Shown: positions 8,655-16,936 of the stretch, piece by piece
How positions within the stretch are numbered: position 1 is the stretch's first letter
How the letters are laid out: the number at the start of each line of letters is the position of its first letter
Source of the DNA: CAYTZN01 sp964442495
GTDB lineage: Bacteria > Pseudomonadota > Gammaproteobacteria > Legionellales > Legionellaceae
Direction of reading: 5' to 3'
Assembly: GCA_964442495.1 (NCBI GenBank)
Contig: CAYTZN010000001.1
Location: forward strand, 118,606-182,605
Length of the DNA stretch: 64,000 nucleotides
Notes under the pieces: model-generated
Database searches by the model: none
What the model was told of the DNA's origin: nothing
Seen by the model: only the letters and a program-made list of their open reading frames with translations
Made by a program: the position numbers and the translations under genes

Positions 8655-9920
8655 TTACAAATAATTCTCGATGTAGGCACTTAAATCATTCTGAGGGATC
8701 GTGACTTGTTCTCCCTGCTGACGTAAATCTTTAATGCCTATCAACTTATCCTTCATTTCGTCTGCACCTAATATTAATGCGAGACGAGCGCCACTCTTAT
8801 CTGCTTTTTTAAATTGACTTTTAAAACTACCACCACCTGTATGAACAACCACTGAGCATAGATCACGCAAAGACTCAGCCAACAGCAACGCGCAATGCAT
8901 GGCCTCGTCGCCAATTGCCATCACATACACTGTGGGCAATGGGGATAGAACAGGGGCTGATAAAACAGCGTCCATCAATAATAATAGCCGCTCTACTCCC
9001 ATTGCAAAACCAATTGCGGGTGTAGCATTTCCCCCAAGCTGCTCAACCAGCGCATCGAACCGACCACCAGCACACACGGTAGCTTGGCTACCTAATTTAT
9101 CGGTAACCCACTCAAAAACAGTGTGTCCATAATAATCTAAACCTCTGACCAAAAATGGGTTAACTGTATAAGAAATTCCTAGAGCATCCAGACCGTTACA
9201 CAGGCTAAAAAAATGGGCTCGGCCTTCCTCACTGATTACATCCACCAAGGTAGGTGCATTTTGTACAAGCGCTTGCATCTCAGGATTTTTACTATCGAGA
9301 ATTCTCAACGGGTTTTTTTCTAATCGTCTTTGACTGTCTTCGTCTAACAACGAAAAATGGGGTCTAAAATAATCAATGAGTTGAGCACGATAGGTTTGAC
9401 GCTCTTCTAAAGAACCCAATGTGTTGATTTCTAAGTGTACGAAATCTGCAATGCCTAATTTATTCCATAACCGTTTACATAAAGCAATCAACTCAAGCTC
9501 TATACCTACGCCACTGATACCAAAAGCTTCCACACCCAATTGGTTAAATTGACGATAGCGACCCTTTTGAGGCTTTTCATGCCGAAACATAGGCCCGCAA
9601 TACCATAATTTTTGTTGTTGATTGTGAAGCAATCCATGCTCTAAACAAGCGCGAACACAACCAGCAGTGCCTTCTGGTCTTAACGTTAAACTATCGCCAT
9701 TTAAATCGTCAAAAGTATACATTTCTTTTTCAACGATATCTGTGATTTCGCCTATAGTACGTTTGAATAATTGTGTGCTTTCCAATATAGGTAAACGTAT
9801 TTCTTGATAGCCATAGTCTGCTAAGCATTGAGCAAAGGTATCTTCTAATAAACGCCACGCATAACTTTGATGGGGCAAAACATCGTTCATGCCCCGTATT
9901 GCTTTAAGTCGCTCAACCAC
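8655..9920 (-). CDS. hisS: Histidyl-tRNA synthetase
   Basis: This class II aminoacyl-tRNA synthetase charges tRNA-His. At 421 residues it has normal length. Class II motif 2 is visible (RPEGTAGCVRA, MFRHEKPQKGRYRQFNQ), as are the histidine-binding motif LVRGLDYYGHTVFEW and motif 3 (PAIGFAMGVERLLLL), followed by the anticodon-binding domain. Its first eight bases overlap the end of rodZ (9913-9920), which implies coupling. In E. coli ispG lies just upstream of hisS; here it is absent. Confidence 0.97.
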   Translation of the reverse strand: MVERLKAIRGMNDVLPHQSYAWRLLEDTFAQCLADYGYQEIRLPILESTQLFKRTIGEITDIVEKEMYTFDDLNGDSLTLRPEGTAGCVRACLEHGLLHNQQQKLWYCGPMFRHEKPQKGRYRQFNQLGVEAFGISGVGIELELIALCKRLWNKLGIADFVHLEINTLGSLEERQTYRAQLIDYFRPHFSLLDEDSQRRLEKNPLRILDSKNPEMQALVQNAPTLVDVISEEGRAHFFSLCNGLDALGISYTVNPFLVRGLDYYGHTVFEWVTDKLGSQATVCAGGRFDALVEQLGGNATPAIGFAMGVERLLLLMDAVLSAPVLSPLPTVYVMAIGDEAMHCALLLAESLRDLCSVVVHTGGGSFKSQFKKADKSGARLALILGADEMKDKLIGIKDLRQQGEQVTIPQNDLSAYIENYL

Positions 9921-10476
9921 CTTCTTTCTCCACGCTCTCTACCTGAGGTCGTGATGAAAGTAAGGAGCGCATCTTAGAAAGATCAGTTAATCGAATCTCT
10001 GTTTCTGTTTTATTAGAAGCATTATCAATACTACTAATGCTTGAAGGAAACAATTGTTCATTTTCTTTATTTGTATACCACCACATAGCAACAGCGGTAA
10101 AAACCACTACAGCAAAAAAGAACGTCACCCAGCGAATCGCGTGCTCCGCCTTGTTTGTTTCACGTCGACTTTGCCATAAAGCCTTTTCTGATTTGTGTTC
10201 CACTTTATACAAACGATTAAACACTTCAAGTAAAGGCTCGTGTGCCGCACCCAACAGTTTTGCATAAGCGCGAATATAACCCTTTATAAATACAGGCTCA
10301 GGCATCCCCTGATATTCATCAGCTTCAAGCATTTCAATCGTTTTCACACGCAAGTGCAACTTTCCTGCAACATACTCAGGGCTATAACCTTGTTGAACGC
10401 GCAAAGTGGCTAATCGAGCACCTGGTCTAGCATCCAGTTGTTCTTCAGCCTCATCCATTGTTTGTGTTGTATTCAT
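9913..10476 (-). CDS. rodZ: RodZ-like helix-turn-helix membrane protein, short form
   Basis: RodZ links MreB filaments to the cell-wall elongation machinery. The 187-residue protein has the N-terminal HTH domain (PGARLATLRVQQGYSPEYVA, LHLRVKTIEMLEADEY, PVFIKGYIRAYAKLLG) and one membrane helix near residues 113-131. It then has only about 55 periplasmic residues. E. coli RodZ has 337 residues, so the C-terminal beta domain is missing here. This could be a natural short form, since the stop leads directly into the hisS overlap. It overlaps pilF by 26 bases. Confidence 0.85.
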   Translation of the reverse strand: MNTTQTMDEAEEQLDARPGARLATLRVQQGYSPEYVAGKLHLRVKTIEMLEADEYQGMPEPVFIKGYIRAYAKLLGAAHEPLLEVFNRLYKVEHKSEKALWQSRRETNKAEHAIRWVTFFFAVVVFTAVAMWWYTNKENEQLFPSSISSIDNASNKTETEIRLTDLSKMRSLLSSRPQVESVEKEGG

Positions 10477-11233
10477 TTTTTCCTCCGGTATTGTCCGAAA
10501 AACTGTTTAAACGTTGTTTATAATCCGCTTCCAGTTCAAATTTTCCTGCTTTATGAGCCACCGCCGTTGCCATAGCAAGCAGCATCCTATTATTTTGCGT
10601 AAGCGTTGGGTATTTTTGTAAATACGTCATTGCCTCTTCAATATTGCCTTTTTTCAAACTAATATTTGTTAACTCATATAAAGATTGCTCACGCGAAGGA
10701 TCTTGCTCTAGCGCTTTACTAAAATATTTAGCGGCATTTTCATAATCAGGAATGGCCATTACGCAAAGACCAGCATTTTCATAAGCCCCTGCGGTATGAT
10801 CATATTCAATATCTTTTACTGCTTTTAAAAAATAAGTTTCGGCTTGCTTATACTGCCCCTGTCGACATAAATATGCACCATAATTATTTAATTGAGTCCC
10901 GGCCTTAGGTGATGCGGCCATTGCCTTTTGATAATAGGTCTCTGCCTTTTCCAGGTCACCACTTTTTTCCATAAAATATGCCATCGATGCATTTACGTTA
11001 GGCGCATCAGGATCTTGAGATAATGCTAATAATAATTTTCGCTTAGCGCGAGATCTATCCCCTTGATTGAGATAGGCCAACCCCAATCGCGTATTATAAG
11101 TTGCTGCATCACTGCGCTTTGCTTCACTCATAGGAGATGTTCCCTTCACATCACTGTTGTGCTGGCATGACTGGAGCAATAAGCCCATAATCAGTAAAAG
11201 GTAGTAACGTTTCAATACATACTCGCATCGCAT
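10451..11233 (-). CDS. pilF: Type IV pilus biogenesis lipoprotein PilF/PilW (TPR)
   Basis: PilF (PilW) is an outer-membrane lipoprotein needed for secretin assembly and pilus stability. The 260-residue protein has a signal peptide ending in a lipobox (LLLQSC) and a run of TPR units (NTRLGLAYLNQGDRSRAKRK, ASMAYFMEKSGDLEKAETYY, NNYGAYLCRQGQYKQAETYF, YENAGLCVMAIPDYENAAKY). Its position between rlmN and rodZ is the standard gammaproteobacterial arrangement. The start is at 11233, or at a TTG a few codons later. Confidence 0.92.
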   Translation of the reverse strand: MRCEYVLKRYYLLLIMGLLLQSCQHNSDVKGTSPMSEAKRSDAATYNTRLGLAYLNQGDRSRAKRKLLLALSQDPDAPNVNASMAYFMEKSGDLEKAETYYQKAMAASPKAGTQLNNYGAYLCRQGQYKQAETYFLKAVKDIEYDHTAGAYENAGLCVMAIPDYENAAKYFSKALEQDPSREQSLYELTNISLKKGNIEEAMTYLQKYPTLTQNNRMLLAMATAVAHKAGKFELEADYKQRLNSFSDNTGGKNEYNTNNG

Positions 11234-11375
11234 TTGCAGGGTGGATTATTATAACTTTGAACCCTTGGATTAAAAAGCTTTGTGTCTCTTAACCCGTTTA
11301 CAAAGCTTAATTACCAACAATTTTTATGAATTTATCGCACATGAACCAAATAAAAAGCAAGATAAAAAATTATGA

Positions 11376-12506
11376 TTATTGTTGTGCTTGCAAATCTGGC
11401 TTTTGTGCAGTTGGTGAAAAATGCATTTTTTGCCAACGTTGAGCGCGACTGGTTCTATCTTTAACCTCTCCAGCCAACTGCCCACATGCAGCGTCAATAT
11501 CATCGCCACGCGTTTTACGGGTAATCGTATTTATTCCCTTCAAGACAAGTTGATCACGAAACGCATTGATGGTGTCTTGAGAAGAACGCTCATATTGTGT
11601 CATAGGAAAAGGATTAAAAGGAATTAGATTGACCTTTGACGGTATATTTTTCAACAACTTGATTAATTGCGCAGCATGCTCAGGTTGATCATTTACACCT
11701 TTCAGCATGACGTATTCAAAGGTAACGACGCGCTTGGGCTCATTTTTAAAGTAGTTAGCACAGATATCCATTAATTCGGTTAGCGGATATTTTTTATTTA
11801 TAGGAACCAATTTATCCCTTAGCTCGTCTGTTGGAGCGTGCAAAGAAACAGCAAGAGAAACGGGACTTACTTCACGCAGACGTATCATTTCTGGAATGAC
11901 ACCTGACGTGCTGAGAGTGACTCGTCGCTTAGATAAACCATAAGCAAAATCATCCATCATGATACCCATGGCAGAAACAACATTATCAAAATTAAGCAAA
12001 GGCTCACCCATGCCCATCATCACAACATTTGTAACACGTTTATCATGAGCACCTTGTTTTTGTGATAACTCACGCACAGCCAACCATACTTGGCCAATAA
12101 TTTCTGCTGTGGTTAAATTTCGATTAAATCCTTGCTTTGCGGTTGAACAAAAACTGCAATTTAAAGCACACCCTACTTGAGATGAAACACATAGAGTACC
12201 TCGTTTCTTCTCTGGTATATAAACCGTTTCAATACAGTTCCCACAGTCAAGTTTCAACAACCATTTATGGGTGCCATCACTGGATTTTTGGCAACTAATA
12301 ATTTCAGGTAAACAAATTTCTGCTATTTCTGTTAATTGTTCACGGAATACTTTGCCTAGATTACTCATTTCAGCAAAATCATGAAAGCCCGTCTGATGAA
12401 TCCACTGCATCAATTGCTGGGCGCGATAAGGCTTTTCACCGATATCGCTTAAGAATTGGCGCATTTGTTGATAATTAAAATCAAGTAAATTAATTTTTGG
12501 ATTCAT
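11376..12506 (-). CDS. rlmN: Dual-specificity 23S rRNA/tRNA adenine-C2 methyltransferase RlmN
   Basis: RlmN is a radical-SAM enzyme that methylates C2 of A2503 in 23S rRNA and A37 in some tRNAs. The 376-residue protein shows the CxxxCxxC iron-sulfur motif (CALNCSFC), the glycine-rich segment GMGEPLLNFD, KRRVTLSTSG, and the C-terminal catalytic Cys region (TRKTRGDDIDAACGQLAGE). The start at 12506 lies 17 bases past the ndk stop. The C-terminal 20 residues are glutamine- and lysine-rich and variable. Confidence 0.97.
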   Translation of the reverse strand: MNPKINLLDFNYQQMRQFLSDIGEKPYRAQQLMQWIHQTGFHDFAEMSNLGKVFREQLTEIAEICLPEIISCQKSSDGTHKWLLKLDCGNCIETVYIPEKKRGTLCVSSQVGCALNCSFCSTAKQGFNRNLTTAEIIGQVWLAVRELSQKQGAHDKRVTNVVMMGMGEPLLNFDNVVSAMGIMMDDFAYGLSKRRVTLSTSGVIPEMIRLREVSPVSLAVSLHAPTDELRDKLVPINKKYPLTELMDICANYFKNEPKRVVTFEYVMLKGVNDQPEHAAQLIKLLKNIPSKVNLIPFNPFPMTQYERSSQDTINAFRDQLVLKGINTITRKTRGDDIDAACGQLAGEVKDRTSRAQRWQKMHFSPTAQKPDLQAQQ

Positions 12507-12523
12507 CAGAACACTTTAACCGG

Positions 12524-12952
12524 TTAAGCTCGTGAACAAAGTTCGTGAGGTTCAAAGAAATATGCAATTTCTTGTGCAGCTGTTTCAGCACTGTCTGAAC
12601 CATGCACAGCATTCGCATCGATGCTATCAGCAAAATCAGCTCGAATTGTCCCAGGAGCCGCATCTTTAGGATTTGTAGCACCCATGATATCGCGGTGTTT
12701 CAGGATAGCATCGGAGCCTTCTAAAACTTGAATCATGACAGGGCCAGAAATCATGAATGAAACCAGATCGTTAAAAAATGGACGTGATTTATGAACGGCA
12801 TAAAACCCTTCGGCATCAGCACGTGACAATTGTTTCATTTTAGCGGCAATGATATTTAACCCAGAATTTTCAAAGCGCGTGTATATTTGACCAATCACTG
12901 ACTTAGCAACAGCATCCGGTTTAATGATAGACAAGGTGAGCTCAATAGCCAT
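12524..12952 (-). CDS. ndk: Nucleoside diphosphate kinase
   Basis: The enzyme balances cellular nucleoside triphosphates by phosphate transfer through a phosphohistidine. The 142-residue protein has the N-terminal signature (ELTLSIIKPDA), the active-site motif with the phosphorylated histidine (DANAVHGSDSAETAAQE) and the ending AYFFEPHEL. The length is normal. A ggag ribosome site precedes the start, and it is the first gene of the long minus-strand cluster. Confidence 0.97.
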   Translation of the reverse strand: MAIELTLSIIKPDAVAKSVIGQIYTRFENSGLNIIAAKMKQLSRADAEGFYAVHKSRPFFNDLVSFMISGPVMIQVLEGSDAILKHRDIMGATNPKDAAPGTIRADFADSIDANAVHGSDSAETAAQEIAYFFEPHELCSRA

Positions 12953-13047
12953 TATAAAAACTCCAATTAAAATGGCGCATTATACACGAAAAAGGCATGA
13001 ACTAGCTAATAAAAAATAGTTTTTTGTCGAGTTTAAAGCAAGACCAC

Positions 13048-13932
13048 CTATGCTCCGCCGATTAATGAATCAAAGTAGAGCGAAGAACGATTGTCAGTGT
13101 CTCTTGCACCATCAACACGATAATCAGGTAAATAATTGATAAATTCTGTCGTTCGAAGAACTATATCGTAAAATTGTCGGCGATAACTCCGTACTTCGAT
13201 ACCCACATCATCTGCCCTTTGGATAAAAGGCTTGAGTTTGCTTAACATGGATTTTTTGAGATCTATAAATGAACGTAAGGGTACGGCCATTTCTTCACGC
13301 CACTCATTGGTTAACGCAACATCCACCACTTCAGATAGCTTTCCCCAAAATGCTGAAGAAATCTCTAAAATCTGCTCCTCATCCTCAACATAATGAATAA
13401 AAGCTTTTTGAAGAGCATGCTGAATAAGCTTATCGCCTTTAATGATACCCTTCTCTTTTAACAATTCCCCCAATTTTGTTGACGCTACCTGCAATATATT
13501 TTGCAGCTCGCTTGATAATTGAATAAGCACGGATTGACTCTCAGAAATCAATTGTTTTTGTGATAACTCTTGCTGTTCAAACTCCCCGCTTACCTCAAGA
13601 AGCTTTGTCCGTAAAAGCTCTAAATCCTCTCGCGTAGTACCGCCAGGGGAGTCATCATTTTTACTTCCCTCGCCGGATAATAAATAGTCAATAAATAATT
13701 TTTGTGCATATAACTCATAATCTTTAGCTTGCTGAAAAATAATGCCATTAAAAATATTTTTTAATGGCACGCTCAATAATTGATGATAAATACTCATTGG
13801 ATTTTTTATTGCAGCAATTAATTCATCGGTATCCACGTCAATGTTAAACCGCTCAAAAATACGCTTTGAAGTGAGTAATCCATAGGTAGATAACCACATG
13901 GATAACTCTGTTGGTGTTTTGTCATCAGTCAT
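13048..13932 (-). CDS. Unknown 294-residue helical protein
   Basis: I do not recognise this family. The protein is largely helical and acidic, with no signal peptide or membrane span. Residues about 100-165 form a likely coiled coil (EDLELLRTKLLEVSGEFEQQ, then SQKQLISESQSVLIQLSSEL). A short polar linker (EGSKNDDSPGGT) separates it from the N-terminal domain. It stands alone, divergent from miaE and separate from ndk, which starts 95 bases away. A cytosolic effector or a regulator are both possible. I have no positive evidence for either. Confidence 0.6.
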   Translation of the reverse strand: MTDDKTPTELSMWLSTYGLLTSKRIFERFNIDVDTDELIAAIKNPMSIYHQLLSVPLKNIFNGIIFQQAKDYELYAQKLFIDYLLSGEGSKNDDSPGGTTREDLELLRTKLLEVSGEFEQQELSQKQLISESQSVLIQLSSELQNILQVASTKLGELLKEKGIIKGDKLIQHALQKAFIHYVEDEEQILEISSAFWGKLSEVVDVALTNEWREEMAVPLRSFIDLKKSMLSKLKPFIQRADDVGIEVRSYRRQFYDIVLRTTEFINYLPDYRVDGARDTDNRSSLYFDSLIGGA

Positions 13933-14053
13933 AATTCATCCAATATGATTTTTTGTAGCTAGTCAGGTATTTGTTTAAATTGAACGCTTACAAATCTACA
14001 CATTACAAGACGCTCATGTTATAACGCCTGTTTAAATTATAGTGTATTAAACC

Positions 14054-14683
14054 ATGTTAAAGCCAAATAGTGATGATTTGCAAACACTTAACCATTTTCT
14101 TCGCGTTGCAACCCCTCCAGCATGGATAGAAAAGGCACTTGAAAATATACCTAGCTTATTGGTTGATCATGCCCATTGTGAACGAAAAGCCGCAGCGTCT
14201 GCATTGAATTTTATCAGTAAGTATCCTGAAAAACCTGAAATCATTGATATCATGGCCCCTTTGGCTCGTGAGGAATTGCTTCATTTTGAAAAGGTCATGT
14301 CACTGATACGCGCTCGCGGGTATGCCTATGGGCCTCTAACACCGTCCATTTATGCCCAAAAACTACATAAAAATATCACTCAAAAGGATGGAAAAAAACG
14401 ATTAGCGGACCAACTTATTGTCGGAGCCATTATTGAGGCGCGATCTTGTGAACGCTTTGCAGCGCTTGCACCACTATTTACGGATGAGGAATTGAGGAAA
14501 TTTTATATTACCTTAGCAAAAGCCGAGGCACGCCACTTTCAAGAGTATCTTCGTCTAGCTTATCTTTACTGTAAAGAGGACGTTGAAAGCCGAATACCCA
14601 TATTTCTAGACATTGAAAATGAATTGATTTTAGCAAAAGATCCGGTATTTCGTTTTCATAGCGGAATACCGGAGCCCATATAG
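14054..14683 (+). CDS. miaE: tRNA 2-methylthio-N6-isopentenyladenosine hydroxylase MiaE
   Basis: MiaE is a non-haem diiron monooxygenase that hydroxylates ms2i6A at position 37 of tRNAs reading UNN codons. The 209-residue protein is a four-helix ferritin-like fold with all the metal ligands visible: HCERKAAASAL, REELLHFEKV, IIEARSCERF and AEARHFQEY. The length fits the family. It is monocistronic and convergent with the unknown gene at 14688. Confidence 0.93.
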   Translation: MLKPNSDDLQTLNHFLRVATPPAWIEKALENIPSLLVDHAHCERKAAASALNFISKYPEKPEIIDIMAPLAREELLHFEKVMSLIRARGYAYGPLTPSIYAQKLHKNITQKDGKKRLADQLIVGAIIEARSCERFAALAPLFTDEELRKFYITLAKAEARHFQEYLRLAYLYCKEDVESRIPIFLDIENELILAKDPVFRFHSGIPEPI

Positions 14684-14687
14684 CTGA

Positions 14688-15437
14688 TTATCCACGAGGC
14701 CGTGGGGTTGGTGCAGGCGCTTTTCCAAACGTTACATCATATTTTCCAGATAAATATTTGTTCAAGCCCCTATCAGGATCATCTCGTAACGCTTCAAACG
14801 TCTCTTTGGTTAAGGGCTCTTCGGTTACTTCGTTGACATAACTATTTTCTTTTGCTGGATTTACAATATACCCATTGGAACCCAACCACGTATTAAGTCC
14901 CATTTTAATACCAGTATCAACGTTATTGAGCACAGCTTTTTGCTCTGCAGTGAACGGTTTGCCATCAGAACGAGTCGGAAGAGAGCCAATTTCCAATGTA
15001 TCCTCTTCGGTAAATTTCACATGTTGCTCTAAGGTTGGCAGAATAACCTTAGGATCGGGTGAAAATTTATCCACCACCGTGTTTTTAAGTGTGCTTACAA
15101 TAGGAGCAACTTTATCAATGACGGAATTAACAACAGATTTGAGTGGATTATCAGCATTAAGAACCTCACGAAGCTTATAACAAAGCTCAAGAATTGCGTA
15201 GATAGAGGAAGTCCATGTCTCATAACCTTTGAGTGCTGACTCTACGGTTTCTTTTGATTTCTTTTCAAGCTCACCCCATAATTTATCAGCTTTTTCACTA
15301 TCGCGCTTTTCTTCTTCTTTTCTTGCAATAGCCGCGTATTGAACTGCCGAAGCTTTAAGACTAGCTTGTTTTTCACGGGCTTTTTTTACAAGCTCTTCGT
15401 GTAGTAATTTTTTAAGTTCTTCAGGAGACATTGCCAT
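14688..15437 (-). CDS. Unknown protein with N-terminal coiled coil and proline-rich tail
   Basis: I chose the ATG at 15437 because a ggag ribosome site lies eight bases upstream and the lpxH stop (15439) ends just before it. That gives about 249 residues. The first 70 residues are highly charged and helical (SPEELKKLLHEELVKKAREK, EKADKLWGELEKKSKETVES), consistent with a coiled coil. The middle has no match I know. The end is proline-rich (GKAPAPTPRPRG). There is no signal peptide. Tight spacing suggests co-transcription with lpxH and minC. It could be a secreted effector, but this is only a guess. Confidence 0.65.
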   Translation of the reverse strand: MAMSPEELKKLLHEELVKKAREKQASLKASAVQYAAIARKEEEKRDSEKADKLWGELEKKSKETVESALKGYETWTSSIYAILELCYKLREVLNADNPLKSVVNSVIDKVAPIVSTLKNTVVDKFSPDPKVILPTLEQHVKFTEEDTLEIGSLPTRSDGKPFTAEQKAVLNNVDTGIKMGLNTWLGSNGYIVNPAKENSYVNEVTEEPLTKETFEALRDDPDRGLNKYLSGKYDVTFGKAPAPTPRPRG

Positions 15438-15438
15438 G

Positions 15439-16167
15439 TTAATACTCCAAAAATAGTCTAAAATAGAAGCCGTTTGGGTTATCATAGCACAGCAGCAAAG
15501 GATTGTCATCCCAATCACTAAGAACAAATTGACGATATGAAGACCCTTGATACTGGTGTTGAGTAAGGCCTGGTTTATGTGTATGCCCGTGAACTAAGAT
15601 TTTAACGTCCATTTGCTGCATGTGGTGAAGCAATGTTGCTGGGACAACGTCCATATAGGACGGTGGCTTGCTTTTATTAGACTGACTATGTTGCCTGATG
15701 CTATTCACCAACTTTTGACGAAATGAATAAGGCAGCTTTAAAAAAAACTTTGAAAACAGAGGATTGCGCGTTAGGCGTCTTAACCATTGGTGTGATGTAT
15801 CTTTTGTACAGTATCTATCACCGTGCACAAGCAATACTTTCATGTTGTCTAATGTAATGACGGTTGGCTCTCTAAGAAAAGTAACCTGGGCCAACGTCAA
15901 AAAACGACTGCCTAACAGAAAATCCCTGTTACCGTGCATAAAATATAGGTTAATTCCTTTTTCAGCGAGTCTTGCCAATTGCAACGCAATGCCACGACTC
16001 CAGTCATCAAGCGCATCGTCACCCGGCCATGCATGAAAAAAATCACCTAGAATATACACATTCCGTGTGTTGTCTGCAGCCCATTTAACGAACCGATTAA
16101 AACGATTCGTTATAAGAGGTTGATTTGGATGTAAATGAAGGTCAGAAATAAAAACCGCATCGATCAT
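15439..16167 (-). CDS. lpxH: UDP-2,3-diacylglucosamine diphosphatase LpxH
   Basis: LpxH hydrolyses UDP-2,3-diacylglucosamine to lipid X and UMP in lipid A synthesis. The 242-residue protein carries the calcineurin-like metallophosphatase motifs in order: SDLHLHPNQP, GDFFHAW, HGNRDFLLG, VHGDRYC and HGHTHKPG. The length is normal. Its start overlaps the minC stop in an ATGA arrangement (16164-16167), which implies translational coupling. Confidence 0.95.
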   Translation of the reverse strand: MIDAVFISDLHLHPNQPLITNRFNRFVKWAADNTRNVYILGDFFHAWPGDDALDDWSRGIALQLARLAEKGINLYFMHGNRDFLLGSRFLTLAQVTFLREPTVITLDNMKVLLVHGDRYCTKDTSHQWLRRLTRNPLFSKFFLKLPYSFRQKLVNSIRQHSQSNKSKPPSYMDVVPATLLHHMQQMDVKILVHGHTHKPGLTQHQYQGSSYRQFVLSDWDDNPLLLCYDNPNGFYFRLFLEY

Positions 16168-16880
16168 AACGGCTCAATTTTAATCTGCTCATCCTGAAGA
16201 AAAATTTGGCAGGGGCACGCTAGTGGCTCAAATGAGTCACTCAAAAGGTAAAAACCGGCTATAGAAAGCAACTCAGCCTCTAACGATTGGCAGAAAATAC
16301 GAGCGGTCTTATCACCAGCTAGCCCTGCGAGCGCTCGTCCACGCAATGCACCATAAACATGAATGTTTCCATCGGCTAATAATTCAGCCCCATGACTAAC
16401 TGCCGCAGTAATAACAAGATCACTTCCTTTGCTCACCACTTGCTGACCAGAACGGATAGGCGTGGTTAATAGTTTTGATTTGATGTTGTCTGAACTGAGC
16501 TGTTTGGATTCCTTATTTTTTTTCACTAGTGGCTTATCATGATTTAATGATGCGTTTAATACAGCGAGCCCGTGGCATTGCGCTAAGGTCTCAAGCAAAG
16601 GGTTACCCCCCTGAATAGCAATAGGCATTAGCCCTTGCTCACGCATGCATTTACAAAACCATTGCAAGTCAAATGATTCGTTATCAATTGCTGTGCAATC
16701 GAGAACAACCGGTGTTTTATCAAAAAGACGCGGTGCTTTGATGATAACGTCAGCCAAATGCTGCGCAAATAACGCACGGTCAGTATGCATGATTTGCATG
16801 ACAGTAAACGTGTAAAGCCTGCCTTTAAGTTTAAATGCTTGTGATTTCAATATATTATCGTTCATAACCGCGATATCCAT
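16164..16880 (-). CDS. minC: Septum site-determining protein MinC
   Basis: MinC inhibits FtsZ polymerisation away from midcell. The 238-residue protein has the MinC N-terminal domain (QAFKLKGRLYTFTVMQI) and the diagnostic C-terminal beta-helix segment (GAELLADGNIHVYGALRGRA, KTARIFCQSLEAELLSIAG). No minD or minE is next to it, so they must lie elsewhere. It heads a small unit with lpxH. Confidence 0.92.
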   Translation of the reverse strand: MDIAVMNDNILKSQAFKLKGRLYTFTVMQIMHTDRALFAQHLADVIIKAPRLFDKTPVVLDCTAIDNESFDLQWFCKCMREQGLMPIAIQGGNPLLETLAQCHGLAVLNASLNHDKPLVKKNKESKQLSSDNIKSKLLTTPIRSGQQVVSKGSDLVITAAVSHGAELLADGNIHVYGALRGRALAGLAGDKTARIFCQSLEAELLSIAGFYLLSDSFEPLACPCQIFLQDEQIKIEPL

Positions 16881-16936
16881 CGCCCTGTTTTTTGTTTATA
16901 CTAGCACGCAAGAATAAATAACAGAAGGTCAATAAC

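Noticed and set aside
12490..12681. Open frame inside ndk on the same strand
   Set aside because: It overlaps ndk in another frame. ndk is a complete, well-conserved gene.
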